This document shows, piece after piece, positions 53,165 through 62,661 of a DNA stretch of 64,000 nt. The notes below the pieces were generated by a model. The model worked only from the letters and a program-made list of their open reading frames with translations. It was not told where the DNA came from and ran no database searches. The stretch's first letter is position 1; the number at the start of each line of letters is the position of its first letter. A program made the position numbers and the translations under genes. Origin of the DNA: JAFMIT01 sp049421205 (GTDB lineage: Bacteria; Actinomycetota; Actinomycetes; S36-B12; UBA5976); NCBI GenBank assembly GCA_049421205.1, contig JBMSMQ010000002.1, positions 69,501-133,500 of the forward strand. Direction: 5' to 3'.

Positions 53165-53580
53165 AACTCTTTCTTATAGGGATTTTCTTCACCAGCAGGT
53201 TGAGCAGTCTTCCTGAGTGATTCAATTTCTTCATCGCGTTTTTGCGCTGCAGAGAGTAACTCTTCAAGATGTGCACTTGTTTCTGGTAGAGCGTCGAGAA
53301 TAAACGTGATACTCGGAGTGTGCTTCATCCCAAGCCGTTTGCCAACTTCGGTTCGAATACTTCCCTTGGCCGCTGTCAAAGCATCAAGTGAGTCTTTACG
53401 AGATTGTTCATCACCGTAGACTGTGAAAAACAAGGTTGCATCACGAAAATCTGCAGTAAGCCTGCAGGCAGTGATGGTGACGAATCCAATTCTTGGATCT
53501 TTTACTCGCATCTCAACTGCTTCAGCTACGATTTCACGAATTCGCTCGGCAACTTGTCGAACTCTTGCATTGTCGCTCAT
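53161..53580 (-). CDS. rbfA: Ribosome-binding factor A
   Basis: About 139 residues. The ATG at 53580 has AAGG 6 nt upstream and follows infB by 7 nt; an upstream in-frame start would lie inside infB. The KH-like core has VRQVAERIREIVAEAVE, VKDPRIGFVTIT and KRLGMKHTPSITFILD. RbfA helps mature the 16S rRNA 5' end in 30S assembly. The C-terminal tail is charged. Confidence 0.95.
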   Translation of the reverse strand: MSDNARVRQVAERIREIVAEAVEMRVKDPRIGFVTITACRLTADFRDATLFFTVYGDEQSRKDSLDALTAAKGSIRTEVGKRLGMKHTPSITFILDALPETSAHLEELLSAAQKRDEEIESLRKTAQPAGEENPYKKEL

Positions 53581-53587
53581 ATCTACC

Positions 53588-56158
53588 TTAGCTACGTGGC
53601 TTTTCCTTGAGTTCCCAAGTTTCAATGACATCGCCGACCTTGATGTCATTAAAACTGCCTAGCCCGATACCGCATTCAAATCCGTCACGGACTTCGGTTG
53701 CGTCATCTTTAAATCGTCGCAAAGAATCGATTGACAGGTTATCCGCAACTACGACTGAATCACGCAGTAGTCGAGCCTTGGTATTGCGTTTGATAATTCC
53801 ATCTTTCACAATACAACCAGCAATTGTTCCAACCTTTGAAGATTTGAATACTTCTCGAACTTCGGCAGTACCGAGTTGCACCTCAATAAATTCTGGTTTG
53901 AGCATACCTTTGAGTGCTTTTTCAATTTCTTCAATTGCTCCGTAGATGACAGAGTAGTATCGGATTTCTACACCTTCACGATCGGCAAGATCTCGAACCT
54001 GACCTTCTGGACGAACGTTGAAGCCAATCACAATCGCATCTGATGCAGCAGCGAGCGTGACATCGCTTTGATTAATTGCACCAACACCACGGTGAATAAC
54101 CCGCAATGCAACGTCTTCATTGCCCACCTCAATCTTGAGTAAGGCATCTTCGAGTGCTTCAACAGAACCCGAAACATCACCTTTCAAGATGAGTTTGAGT
54201 TCTTCTACTTGACCCTTCTCAACCGATGCCAAGAAATCTTCAAGTGTTCTGCGTGCTCGACGTTTTGCAAGCTGTGCATTTCGCTCGCGTGCGGCACGTG
54301 TTTGTGCGATTTGCCGTGCAATACGGTCCTCTTCAACAGCAAGGAATGTATCGCCCGCGCCCGGGACAGACGTGAGCCCAAGCACCTGGACTGCTCTGGA
54401 AGGTCCAGCAATTTCGAGAGCGTCACCATTTTCATCAAGCATTGCTCGAACGCGACCGAATGCTTCTCCGGCAACAATTGAATCGCCTGGTCGAAGTGTT
54501 CCGCGTTGCACGAGCACAGTTGCTACAGGGCCACGACCCTTATCAAGGTGTGCTTCGATAGCAACACCCTGTGCCATCTGATTTGGATTTGCTCGCAAAT
54601 CTATTGCTGCATCAGCAGTTAGCAAAATTGCATCCAAGAGTTCAGGCAACCCTTGGTTTCGAAGTGCTGAAATATCTACGAACATAACATCGCCACCGAA
54701 TTCTTCAGCAACTAATCCGTATTCAGTTAATTGCGTACGGACTCGCATTGGATCTGCACCGTCTTTATCCACTTTGTTGACAGCGACCACAATTGGAACG
54801 TCTGCTGCTTGAGCGTGATTTAGCGCTTCAATTGTTTGTGGCTTTACACCATCATCAGCAGCGACAACAAGAACCGCAATATCTGTGACTTTCGCTCCAC
54901 GTGCACGCATCGCCGTAAACGCTTCGTGACCAGGGGTATCAATAAACGTAATTGCTCTCTCGATACCTTCATGCGTAGTTATTACCTGATAAGCACCAAT
55001 GTGCTGCGTAATTCCGCCCGCTTCACCTGCAATCACATTGGTGTTGCGAATTGCATCAAGAAGTTTCGTCTTTCCGTGGTCAACGTGACCCATAACCGTA
55101 ACAACTGGAGGTCTCGCTTCGAGATCACCTTCGTCTTCTTCTCCGCCAAACTCAACGTCAAATGATTCAAGCAATTCTCGATCTTCATCTTCCGGAGACA
55201 CCACTTCAATTACATACTGCAATTCACTACCGAGTAGCTGCAATGTGTCATCGTCAACAGATTGAGTGGCGTTCACCATTTCACCCATCTTGAAAAGTAT
55301 CGTGACGAGTGCGGCTGGATTTGCGCCAATTTTTTCAGCGAAGTCAGTTAACGAAGCACCGCGAGGTAACCGAAGGGTTGCACCTTGTCCAAGCGGCACT
55401 TGCACTCCACCCAATACTGGTGCTACCAAATTATCAAACTCTTGTCGTTTTGTTCGTTTTGATTTCTTTGCCTTACCGCCAGGTTTGCCACGACCAAATG
55501 CACCTGCTGCGTTTCCTCGACCACCCGTCGCTCCACGCGGTGGCATGGATGTTGGAAATGCTGGCTTACCTCCAGGTTGTCCACCTGGTTTGCCGCCAGT
55601 ACGAGCAGGTCTATCTGTTCGAGGTGCACCAGTTCGAGGCTTATCAGTCCTCGTATCTGGGCGGGCACCACGCGGGCGTGGTGGCATATCTTTTGGTTGG
55701 CTGAACGGATTATTTCCTGCACGCGGCGTTCGGGTTTGCGGATCAGCAAATGGATTATTTCCACGGCGCGCAGGACGAGGTGGCATGGCACCAGGAGTTG
55801 GAGCTGAACCGGAAGTTGGGCGTGGTCCAGGAGTTGGAGTGCCAGTTGGGCGTGGTCCAGGAGTTGGTCTCCGAGCGGGACCTGGCTTTGTTGCTGGAGG
55901 TTGCTCGATAGTTTCCGCAGTTTCTACGGGTTCTTCAGTTGGTTTTGAAACTTCTTTTTTCTTTGGAGAGGTTTTTACTTCAGCCGTTTCAGTTTTCGGT
56001 TGAGCTGGCATCGCCTCGCGCAATTTCCTCGCAACGGGGGCTTCGACTGAAGAGGATGCACCTTTAACGAACTCGCCAAGTTCAGCAAGTTTTGCAACAA
56101 TAACTTTGCTATCTACGCCAAGTTCTTTGGCTAGTTCATAAATTCGGACCTTCGACAC
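53588..56158 (-). CDS. infB: Translation initiation factor IF-2
   Basis: An 856-residue GTPase that places initiator tRNA on the ribosome. It begins with the IF2_N helix domain (VRIYELAKELGVDSKVIVAKL), then a long Pro/Arg/Gly-rich linker (about 75-235) with repeated GPRPT/PTPGPRP and NNPF units. The G domain has GHVDHGKT, DTPGHEAF and NKVDK. The linker's DNA contains a near-exact 30-bp tandem repeat (55814-55867). Confidence 0.97.
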   Translation of the reverse strand: MSKVRIYELAKELGVDSKVIVAKLAELGEFVKGASSSVEAPVARKLREAMPAQPKTETAEVKTSPKKKEVSKPTEEPVETAETIEQPPATKPGPARRPTPGPRPTGTPTPGPRPTSGSAPTPGAMPPRPARRGNNPFADPQTRTPRAGNNPFSQPKDMPPRPRGARPDTRTDKPRTGAPRTDRPARTGGKPGGQPGGKPAFPTSMPPRGATGGRGNAAGAFGRGKPGGKAKKSKRTKRQEFDNLVAPVLGGVQVPLGQGATLRLPRGASLTDFAEKIGANPAALVTILFKMGEMVNATQSVDDDTLQLLGSELQYVIEVVSPEDEDRELLESFDVEFGGEEDEGDLEARPPVVTVMGHVDHGKTKLLDAIRNTNVIAGEAGGITQHIGAYQVITTHEGIERAITFIDTPGHEAFTAMRARGAKVTDIAVLVVAADDGVKPQTIEALNHAQAADVPIVVAVNKVDKDGADPMRVRTQLTEYGLVAEEFGGDVMFVDISALRNQGLPELLDAILLTADAAIDLRANPNQMAQGVAIEAHLDKGRGPVATVLVQRGTLRPGDSIVAGEAFGRVRAMLDENGDALEIAGPSRAVQVLGLTSVPGAGDTFLAVEEDRIARQIAQTRAARERNAQLAKRRARRTLEDFLASVEKGQVEELKLILKGDVSGSVEALEDALLKIEVGNEDVALRVIHRGVGAINQSDVTLAAASDAIVIGFNVRPEGQVRDLADREGVEIRYYSVIYGAIEEIEKALKGMLKPEFIEVQLGTAEVREVFKSSKVGTIAGCIVKDGIIKRNTKARLLRDSVVVADNLSIDSLRRFKDDATEVRDGFECGIGLGSFNDIKVGDVIETWELKEKPRS
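55814..55867 (-). repeat. Tandem 30-bp repeat in the infB linker
   Basis: A 24-nt block at 55814-55837 is repeated exactly at 55844-55867, a 30-bp period (ten codons, encoding GPRPT and PTP units). It lies in the disordered, Pro-rich linker of IF-2, so unit number may vary between strains by slippage. Confidence 0.8.
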
Positions 56159-56265
56159 TTTGCTTCCTTGTTCGGCCCGAAATCAAGGTTTAGAAGTCGG
56201 GCGCTGCTTTCAGCACGATCTGTGTGACCGTGCTCATCGGGTACTCATCTGCTCTTCATTTCCGT

Positions 56266-56532
56266 CTACGCTCCTTGCGCGTGAAGAATCCGATTTAGCT
56301 CTATTTCTGAGGTGTCGATTGAACCTCGAAAAGCTCTGGTAAATGCACTTCTGCGAAGTGCAGTCTGCCAGCAAGGCTCCAGTGGGTGAAGGTATGCACC
56401 TCGACCTACTTTTGACTCCCCCAACTCGAGCTTCCCAGCGGTTGCCGAGAATCGGATGAGTTCGTTTTGCGCCGCCCGCTCACCACAGCCGACGCAGGTG
56501 CGCAGCGGGATATGCGAGTAACTACGAGCCAA
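56266..56532 (-). CDS. ylxR: YlxR-family RNA-binding protein (DUF448)
   Basis: An 88-residue protein with the YlxR signature RTCVGCGERAAQNELIRF and GRGAYLHP. The start is TTG at 56532, with GAGGGG upstream overlapping the nusA end. YlxR is a putative RNA-binding protein or regulator in the nusA operon; RNase P binding is reported in some bacteria. 107 bp without a gene separate it from infB. Confidence 0.9.
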   Translation of the reverse strand: MARSYSHIPLRTCVGCGERAAQNELIRFSATAGKLELGESKVGRGAYLHPLEPCWQTALRRSAFTRAFRGSIDTSEIELNRILHAQGA

Positions 56533-56534
56533 TG

Positions 56535-57587
56535 CTACCCCTCTTCCGACAGAGTTGTTACCGTCTCGTGAAAAAGAGGGTCAGTATCGGGTCTAATATC
56601 GATTTTCCAGCCTGTTAAACGCGCAGCAAGTCGGGCGTTTTGTCCATCTTTGCCAATGGCAAGAGACAATTGATAATCCGGTACAAAGGCTCGAGCCACC
56701 TTGCCGTGAAGGTCTAAAACATCCACTTTGATGACCCTGGCTGGCGATAACGCATTCCCTACAAAAACATCTGGGTCTTCGCTGAAATCCACAATATCAA
56801 TCTTTTCACCAAGTTCTGAAACCACATTGCTCACCCGTGAACCCATTGGTCCAATACAACTTCCTTTTGCCGCGACGGCAGCATCATTGCTGAGCACAGC
56901 TATTTTGGTTCTTGCGCCCGCTTCACGTGCAACTTCTTTTATCTCAACTATGCCTTTCGCTATTTCTGGTACTTCAAGTTTGAAAAGTTCACGGACTAAT
57001 CCTGGATGCGTTCGCGAAACGATTGCTTGGAGTCCATTCGACATTTGACGGATTGTTACGAGAAAAACTTTAATCCGTTTTCCGTGTTCATAGTTCTCAC
57101 CTGGCACTTGTTCCGCTGGAGGAAGTTGTGCTTCTATTGGACCAAGATCGACCTGAACGACATTCTTATCTAGTCCTTGTTGAATGACCCCGCTCACCAT
57201 AGTGCCAATTCTCGATTCCAATTCGGCAAAGGTTGAGATATCTTTGAGCTGTCGGAAACCTGCAAGTGCAACGCTACGTGCGGCAGCAGTCATTACTCTG
57301 TCAAAACCATCAGGCGTATCACTTTCATTTATTTGTTCACCTTGTTCATTCATATAAATTCGGCGAATCTCCACGTCCCCAGTCTCGATATCGAGTTTGA
57401 CATCAATGGTTTCTTTTGGGGTACGGTACGGAATTGAAAGTTCAGGCTTCTCGAACTGTTCAATGAGATGACGATGACGAAGATAAGCGAGTAAAACTGC
57501 TTCTTTCACAGTTCGCTCAAATGTGCTCAATTCTAAATTTAGTTGCTGTGCAACTGTGAGGAGTTCATGGATATTAATCTTCATCAT
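56535..57587 (-). CDS. nusA: Transcription factor NusA
   Basis: About 350 residues: N-terminal polymerase-binding domain (MKINIHELLTVAQQL), S1 domain (about 140-200), then two KH domains with the conserved GPMGSRVSNVVSELGEKIDIV and SLAIGKDGQNARLAARLTGWKIDI blocks (in parts). It controls pausing, termination and antitermination. The start is one of two adjacent ATGs (57587 or 57584), inside the rimP end. Longer in-frame starts lie within rimP and are unlikely. Confidence 0.95.
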   Translation of the reverse strand: MMKINIHELLTVAQQLNLELSTFERTVKEAVLLAYLRHRHLIEQFEKPELSIPYRTPKETIDVKLDIETGDVEIRRIYMNEQGEQINESDTPDGFDRVMTAAARSVALAGFRQLKDISTFAELESRIGTMVSGVIQQGLDKNVVQVDLGPIEAQLPPAEQVPGENYEHGKRIKVFLVTIRQMSNGLQAIVSRTHPGLVRELFKLEVPEIAKGIVEIKEVAREAGARTKIAVLSNDAAVAAKGSCIGPMGSRVSNVVSELGEKIDIVDFSEDPDVFVGNALSPARVIKVDVLDLHGKVARAFVPDYQLSLAIGKDGQNARLAARLTGWKIDIRPDTDPLFHETVTTLSEEG

Positions 57588-58032
57588 GAGACTTTCGATT
57601 GAACTCAATTTGAACAAATGCACTCTCAATGTCGCTGTATTGCAGAACTTCACCATCTGAAGACATAAGAGAATCGTCATTTGCACTTTGGATGCGAAGT
57701 GTTTGCTCAGTACCAGATATCAATTTGATTCTAACTAATCGTCCAATATTCAATATAAAGTGATGTGGTCTAACGAGTGGCGCTTCCACCCCTCTTGAAG
57801 TAACTTCGAGCGTGTAGGAAGCTTCTTTGACGATGTCTGCAACTTCTAATAATCCATCAATCACTCTGCTTGCACGTGCTATCTCATCAAGGGTGAGCTG
57901 TTCGAAGGAATCAATGGCAACTGTCAGCAATGTTCGCTTGCCCGCTTTTTGCGCTTGGACTGAGTCAATAAAGAAAGTCTCGAGAGAAAGTGCTCCATCT
58001 AAATAGTCACGCACGACATTTGCATCAACCAT
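57574..58032 (-). CDS. rimP: Ribosome maturation factor RimP
   Basis: A 152-residue 30S assembly factor. The central block YTLEVTSRGVEAPLVRPHHF and NIGRLVRIKL match RimP (usually EVSSPG.DRPL). The first gene of the rimP-nusA-ylxR-infB operon. It overlaps nusA by 14 nt. Divergence from consensus is moderate. Confidence 0.88.
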   Translation of the reverse strand: MVDANVVRDYLDGALSLETFFIDSVQAQKAGKRTLLTVAIDSFEQLTLDEIARASRVIDGLLEVADIVKEASYTLEVTSRGVEAPLVRPHHFILNIGRLVRIKLISGTEQTLRIQSANDDSLMSSDGEVLQYSDIESAFVQIEFNRKSHDED

Positions 58033-58069
58033 AGCGCACCTTTTTCAGTTTTGAGGTGCGGAGTTTAGA

Positions 58070-58855
58070 TTAAATCTTAAAGAATCCCAAAAACTCTAAT
58101 CCGAATCGAATAAGGATGAAGCCTATTGCCCACAGTAAAAATACGCGAACAAACCGAGATCCTCGCTTGATTGCCAAGTTTGACCCGACGATTCCTCCAG
58201 TCAAATTTGCAATGGCCATCGAGAATCCCAAGAGCCACCAGATATTTCCAGTAAAACCAAACACCAGAATAGAAGCCAAGTTTGTCGCGATATTAATGAA
58301 TTTCGCAGAGGCTGAGGCTTTGAGAAAGGAAAGTCCATACTGCAATACCAAGAGCAGAATGAGAAATATTCCTGTTCCCGGCCCAATTGCACCGTCATAA
58401 AATCCGATGCCAAAGCACACAGCGAAAGATGCGGTTGATCCCCAATGATTCGTCTGAGAGGGCACTTCGTCTCGGGCGTTTACCCTGAGTGTGACCACCC
58501 ACATTACCGATAACACGATGAAGATGATGGGGCGAAAAACTTCTGGATTCAGGGAGACTGCCACTATCGTCCCGCAGAGAGAGCCGAGAAATGCGCCAAG
58601 AATCATCGGCTTCAAAAGAGTTGGATTTGGTTTGATTGTTCTTGAATAATTTCTTGCTGCCGCACTTGTTCCAACGATACTACTAACCTTGTTTGTCCCA
58701 AGGGCAAGTGCAGTTGCATCGGCCGGAAGTGCAATGAGAAGTGCTGGAAGTTGAATTAATCCACCACCACCACCAATTGCATCGAGCCATCCCGCTAAAA
58801 ATGCGGCACACAAAAGAGCAACAAAAACCCAGAGGGTCAGGTCAGGTAGTAACAA
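58070..58855 (-). CDS. TSUP-family (TauE/SafE) membrane transporter
   Basis: A 261-residue protein with seven to eight membrane helices. The N-terminal AGWLDAIGGGGGLIQLPALL and the internal repeat FGIGFYDGAIGPGTGIFLIL are the TSUP hallmarks. Members export sulfite, sulfoacetate or other organosulfur anions. The likely start is TTG at 58855, overlapping proS by 14 nt, so it is probably cotranscribed with proS. Substrate unknown. Confidence 0.88.
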   Translation of the reverse strand: MLLPDLTLWVFVALLCAAFLAGWLDAIGGGGGLIQLPALLIALPADATALALGTNKVSSIVGTSAAARNYSRTIKPNPTLLKPMILGAFLGSLCGTIVAVSLNPEVFRPIIFIVLSVMWVVTLRVNARDEVPSQTNHWGSTASFAVCFGIGFYDGAIGPGTGIFLILLLVLQYGLSFLKASASAKFINIATNLASILVFGFTGNIWWLLGFSMAIANLTGGIVGSNLAIKRGSRFVRVFLLWAIGFILIRFGLEFLGFFKI

Positions 58856-60611
58856 TCAAATCTCGTATCTTTTTCACATCGTTAATGCCGAAGAGATGCA
58901 CCTCGGAGGTTTTACGGTTCTTCAATTCGATTTCCCCAGAACTGAGTTTCTTTCCTACAACCAAAATCCACGGTATTCCCAAAAGTTCTGAGTCATTGAA
59001 TTTCACGCCAACACTAATACCTTGTCGATCATCAAGAAGTGAACTTAATCCGAGATCTTCAAGTTGGTCTGCTAACTTTTCTGCGGCCACGAAAATCTCC
59101 TCATCTTTTCCTGCAGCCACGATATGGACATCGGCAGGAGCTATCTCTCGAGGCCAAATTAAACCCGAATCATCATTGCTTTGTTCCGCAACGACTGCAA
59201 CTAATCGAGAAACGCCGATTCCGTAGGAACCCATAGTTGGGGTGATTCGTTTACCTTGTTCATCAAGTACTGAAAGTTCAAGTGCTTCTGCGTATTTTCT
59301 TCCTAACTGGAAAATATGACCGATTTCAATTCCTCGCTCTGCTCTCAACTGTCCACCTTGACACTTTGGACAGGCATCTCCATCTCGCACGTCAGCCGCT
59401 TCAATTGTGCCATCGGGATTAAAGTCACGCCCCATCATCAAGTTATATGCATGTTTCCCAGATTGATTTGCACCCGAAATCCAGAGTGATCCAGTAACAA
59501 TGCGAGGATCAACTAGGTAACGGATGCCAGTTTGGCTTTTTTCTCCAAGGATGCTCGGTCCTATGTAACCTTTTACTAAGAGAGGATTCTTTGCAAAATC
59601 TTCGTCACTGAGAACTTCTGCTTCCAGAGGATGGATTGCGGCTTCAAGTCGCTTTATATCCACTTCTCGATCCCCTGGTACTCCAATAGCGAGCAATGAT
59701 TCAGCACCATCTGGTGCAGTAACTTTAAACATCACATTTTTCAACGTATCTGCAGCGATCCATTCGCGATCTTTTCGCTGTAGGTCGCCTCTCGTGTTAA
59801 ACAGATTCACGAGCGATTCAATGGTTGGTGAGTCTGGGGTATCTGCCACTACACATACTGGAGTACTCGACACTTGAAGATGCTCTGGTGCTTGAGTTTC
59901 CACTGCCTCTACATTTGCCGCGAATCCACAATCTGCGCATTGGACAAACGTGTCTTCACCATCATTGCAGTATGCAAGAAATTCTTCTGACTTTGAACCA
60001 CCCATTGCGCCTGACATTGCAGAAACGATGACGTAGTGAAGTTGAAGGCGATCAAACGTGGATCGATATGCGTCACGATGCTTCAGGTATGAAATCTCTA
60101 AGCCAGCATCACTACTATCAAAAGAATATGAATCCTTCATAACGAATTCTCGTCCACGTAATATTCCAGCGCGAGGACGCGCTTCATCACGATACTTTGT
60201 TTGAATCTGATAAATAGATAAAGGTAAATCTTTATAAGATGAAAACTCACCTTTGACCATTAAAGTAAACATCTCTTCGTGAGTTGGGCCTAAGAGGTAG
60301 TCATTCTTTTTTCGATCCTGAAGTCGAAAGAGTGTGTCACCGTATTCATTCCATCGGTTAGTCACATCGAATGGTTCACGCGGTAAGAGCGCTGGAAAGT
60401 GGACTTCCTGAAAACCAGCAGCATCCATCTCTTGACGAACAATGTTTTCTATCTTTCGATAGACAAGATATCCAAGAGGTAGCCATGAGAATATCCCCGG
60501 TGCAATGCGGCGAACATAACCGGCTCGAACCAATAATTTATGACTGATGAGCTCTGCATCTGCAGGATCGTCCCTGAGTGTTCGCAAGAACAATGATGAC
60601 ATTCGTAGCAC
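58842..60611 (-). CDS. proS: Prolyl-tRNA synthetase
   Basis: About 589 residues, bacterial-type class II enzyme with an inserted editing domain (about 230-390). Motif 2 has YRDEARPRAGILRGREFVMKDSYSFD (in parts) and motif 3 has GSYGIGVSRLV. The start is uncertain: GTG 60611 with GGAGG 5 nt upstream, or ATG 60602. The YbaK-like gene at 6262 may act as a trans-editing partner, which is only a guess. Confidence 0.95.
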   Translation of the reverse strand: MLRMSSLFLRTLRDDPADAELISHKLLVRAGYVRRIAPGIFSWLPLGYLVYRKIENIVRQEMDAAGFQEVHFPALLPREPFDVTNRWNEYGDTLFRLQDRKKNDYLLGPTHEEMFTLMVKGEFSSYKDLPLSIYQIQTKYRDEARPRAGILRGREFVMKDSYSFDSSDAGLEISYLKHRDAYRSTFDRLQLHYVIVSAMSGAMGGSKSEEFLAYCNDGEDTFVQCADCGFAANVEAVETQAPEHLQVSSTPVCVVADTPDSPTIESLVNLFNTRGDLQRKDREWIAADTLKNVMFKVTAPDGAESLLAIGVPGDREVDIKRLEAAIHPLEAEVLSDEDFAKNPLLVKGYIGPSILGEKSQTGIRYLVDPRIVTGSLWISGANQSGKHAYNLMMGRDFNPDGTIEAADVRDGDACPKCQGGQLRAERGIEIGHIFQLGRKYAEALELSVLDEQGKRITPTMGSYGIGVSRLVAVVAEQSNDDSGLIWPREIAPADVHIVAAGKDEEIFVAAEKLADQLEDLGLSSLLDDRQGISVGVKFNDSELLGIPWILVVGKKLSSGEIELKNRKTSEVHLFGINDVKKIRDLIVTT

Positions 60612-60656
60612 AGTGGCCTCCACTGGACAAACCTACTAGTGATAAGCCCCTGGACA

Positions 60657-61484
60657 TCAGAGATCAAGAAAAATGGTGGAATACCTCGCAATTTCCTTGA
60701 ACCCAAGACTCTGATATAACTTCAGTGCAGGAATATTAAAATCGTTCACGTAGAGTGTAATTCGAGGTGCAATATCACGCTGTATAACTGAAATCGCTTC
60801 AGCAAAAAGCGCTGACGACTTCGCTTTCCCTCGCCATTCAGGATGTAACCACACCCCTTGAACTTGGCACACATTCTCATAGCAAATTGGGATATCTACC
60901 TTGAATCGCAACGTACCATATTCATCAAAATAACCGATGCATCGCTTCTTCATAATTTGCTCATAGAGTCTGGATTTATAGTTGTCTAGATTAATAGGCG
61001 CTCTACCGACCTCACCAATAAACATTGAATAGGAAGCATCAAAGTACTGCTCAAAATCATAGAGTTCTATATAACGAAGTGTTGGATTCGATGGCAATTC
61101 TCGAGTTTCATCAAGCACCATGTATGGTTGATACGCACGCAGATTTTGAATCGAGCGACTTTCATCAGAGACGGATAGCGCTTTCCAAAAGCAATTCACA
61201 TCTTGATCAATCCCAACAATCGAAGCAATCTGTGCATATTTCACGTATGCTGTTTTGGTAAAAATCTCTGCAGTGTCTGGGGATAGTGAAATTGGAACTA
61301 CATTTCCTGACAAGTAGAGCATGGAAGATATGGAATCGCCATCAAGTATTGCAAGCGCAATCGATTCTTCACTCGGATGTTTCAGCAATCGTTCTGCAAC
61401 AAATACATAGACGTCCATCTTATCTCGAAGAAATCGTTCAATGAGAGGGCGATCTTTGTCAATCAGTCTGTGTGGACGGTTCAT
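60657..61484 (-). CDS. GNAT-family N-acetyltransferase (DUF4081 type)
   Basis: A 275-residue protein. The N-terminal half matches the DUF4081 pattern of actinobacterial acetyltransferases next to ispG. The C-terminal half is a GNAT domain: VQGVWLHPEWRGKAKSSALFAEAI (acetyl-CoA loop, in parts) and ITLYVNDFNIPALKLYQSLGF. The acetyl acceptor is unknown. Its ATG overlaps the ispG stop by one base. Confidence 0.8.
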   Translation of the reverse strand: MNRPHRLIDKDRPLIERFLRDKMDVYVFVAERLLKHPSEESIALAILDGDSISSMLYLSGNVVPISLSPDTAEIFTKTAYVKYAQIASIVGIDQDVNCFWKALSVSDESRSIQNLRAYQPYMVLDETRELPSNPTLRYIELYDFEQYFDASYSMFIGEVGRAPINLDNYKSRLYEQIMKKRCIGYFDEYGTLRFKVDIPICYENVCQVQGVWLHPEWRGKAKSSALFAEAISVIQRDIAPRITLYVNDFNIPALKLYQSLGFKEIARYSTIFLDL

Positions 61485-62641
61485 CAGGGTGTGACGACTA
61501 CAGGTGAACCTGTCTGTCCTTCCATAGTTGCGGCAAGCTTGTTTGCTTCTTCAATCAGAGTTGCAACAATGTCTGCTTCGGGAACTGTTTTAATGACTTC
61601 GCCTTTTACGAAAATTTGCCCCTTACCATTTCCACTCGCCACACCGAGATCAGCCTCTCGGGCTTCACCAGGACCATTCACGACGCATCCCATCACCGCA
61701 ACTCGAAGAGGAACTTTCATTCCCTCCAAACCTGCAGTGACATCGTTCGCAAGCTTGTAAACATCTACTTGTGCTCGACCGCATGATGGACAAGAAACAA
61801 TCTCGAGTCCTCGTCGGCGCAAATTCAAAGATTCAAGAATTTGTAACCCAACCTTGACCTCTTCAACTGGCGGCGCAGAAAGTGACACCCGAATAGTGTC
61901 GCCAATTCCTTGTGAGAGGAGTGCACCAAATGCGACTGCGGATTTGATTGTTCCCTGAAAAGCAGGTCCGGCTTCTGTAACACCGAGATGAAGTGGATAG
62001 TCACACTGTTCTGCAAGCATCTGATACGCCAGCACCATAACAACCGGGTCATGGTGCTTGACTGAAATTTTGATGTCCCGAAAATCGTGTTCTTCAAACA
62101 AACTTGCTTCCCATAGCGCAGATTCCACGAGAGCTTCGGGGGTTGCTTTACCGTACTTCTTCAAAAGTCTCGGGTCCAGGGATCCAGCATTCACACCAAT
62201 TCGGATTGGAGTTTGATGATCTTTTGCTGCTTTGGCAATCTCTTTGACTTTGTCATCAAACTGTTTGATGTTTCCAGGATTCACCCGGACCCCAGCACAT
62301 CCTGCTTCAATTGCAGCAAAAACATACTTCGGTTGAAAATGAATGTCAGCAATGACTGGAATTCCTGACTTCTTAGCGATTGCAACAAGTGCATTTGCAT
62401 CATCCTGACTTGGAACTGCTACTCGAACAACCTGACAACCTGTGGCAGTTAACTCAGCAATCTGCTGAAGAGTTGCGTTGATATCGGCGGTGACTGTCGT
62501 CGTCATTGATTGAACCGATACCGGAGCATCACCTCCGACTTCAACATTCTTAATGTGATGTTTCAAAACTATTTTTCGACTCTGCCTTCGAGGCCGGATA
62601 ACAGGCGCTGGCATTTGGGGCATTCCAAGATTAATTGTCAT
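61484..62641 (-). CDS. ispG: 4-hydroxy-3-methylbut-2-en-1-yl diphosphate synthase
   Basis: A 385-residue Fe-S enzyme of the MEP isoprenoid pathway (GcpE). The TIM-barrel has VQSMTTT, VIADIHFQPKYVF and VRVNPGN. The cluster cysteines are in SCPSCGRAQVD and MGCVVNGPGEAREAD. It would supply IPP and DMAPP for crtE. The order rip1-ispG-GNAT is actinobacterial; dxr is expected just upstream of rip1, beyond the window. Confidence 0.97.
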   Translation of the reverse strand: MTINLGMPQMPAPVIRPRRQSRKIVLKHHIKNVEVGGDAPVSVQSMTTTVTADINATLQQIAELTATGCQVVRVAVPSQDDANALVAIAKKSGIPVIADIHFQPKYVFAAIEAGCAGVRVNPGNIKQFDDKVKEIAKAAKDHQTPIRIGVNAGSLDPRLLKKYGKATPEALVESALWEASLFEEHDFRDIKISVKHHDPVVMVLAYQMLAEQCDYPLHLGVTEAGPAFQGTIKSAVAFGALLSQGIGDTIRVSLSAPPVEEVKVGLQILESLNLRRRGLEIVSCPSCGRAQVDVYKLANDVTAGLEGMKVPLRVAVMGCVVNGPGEAREADLGVASGNGKGQIFVKGEVIKTVPEADIVATLIEEANKLAATMEGQTGSPVVVTP

Positions 62642-62661
62642 AGGTTAATTGTCTAATGAAA

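Noticed and set aside
55730..55870. CRISPR-like short repeats
   Set aside because: The repeats are contiguous, in frame and inside the infB linker; there are no spacers and no cas genes.
55266..56003. 245-residue Pro/Gly-rich plus-strand frame antisense to infB
   Set aside because: It is a product of the repetitive linker composition of infB on the other strand.
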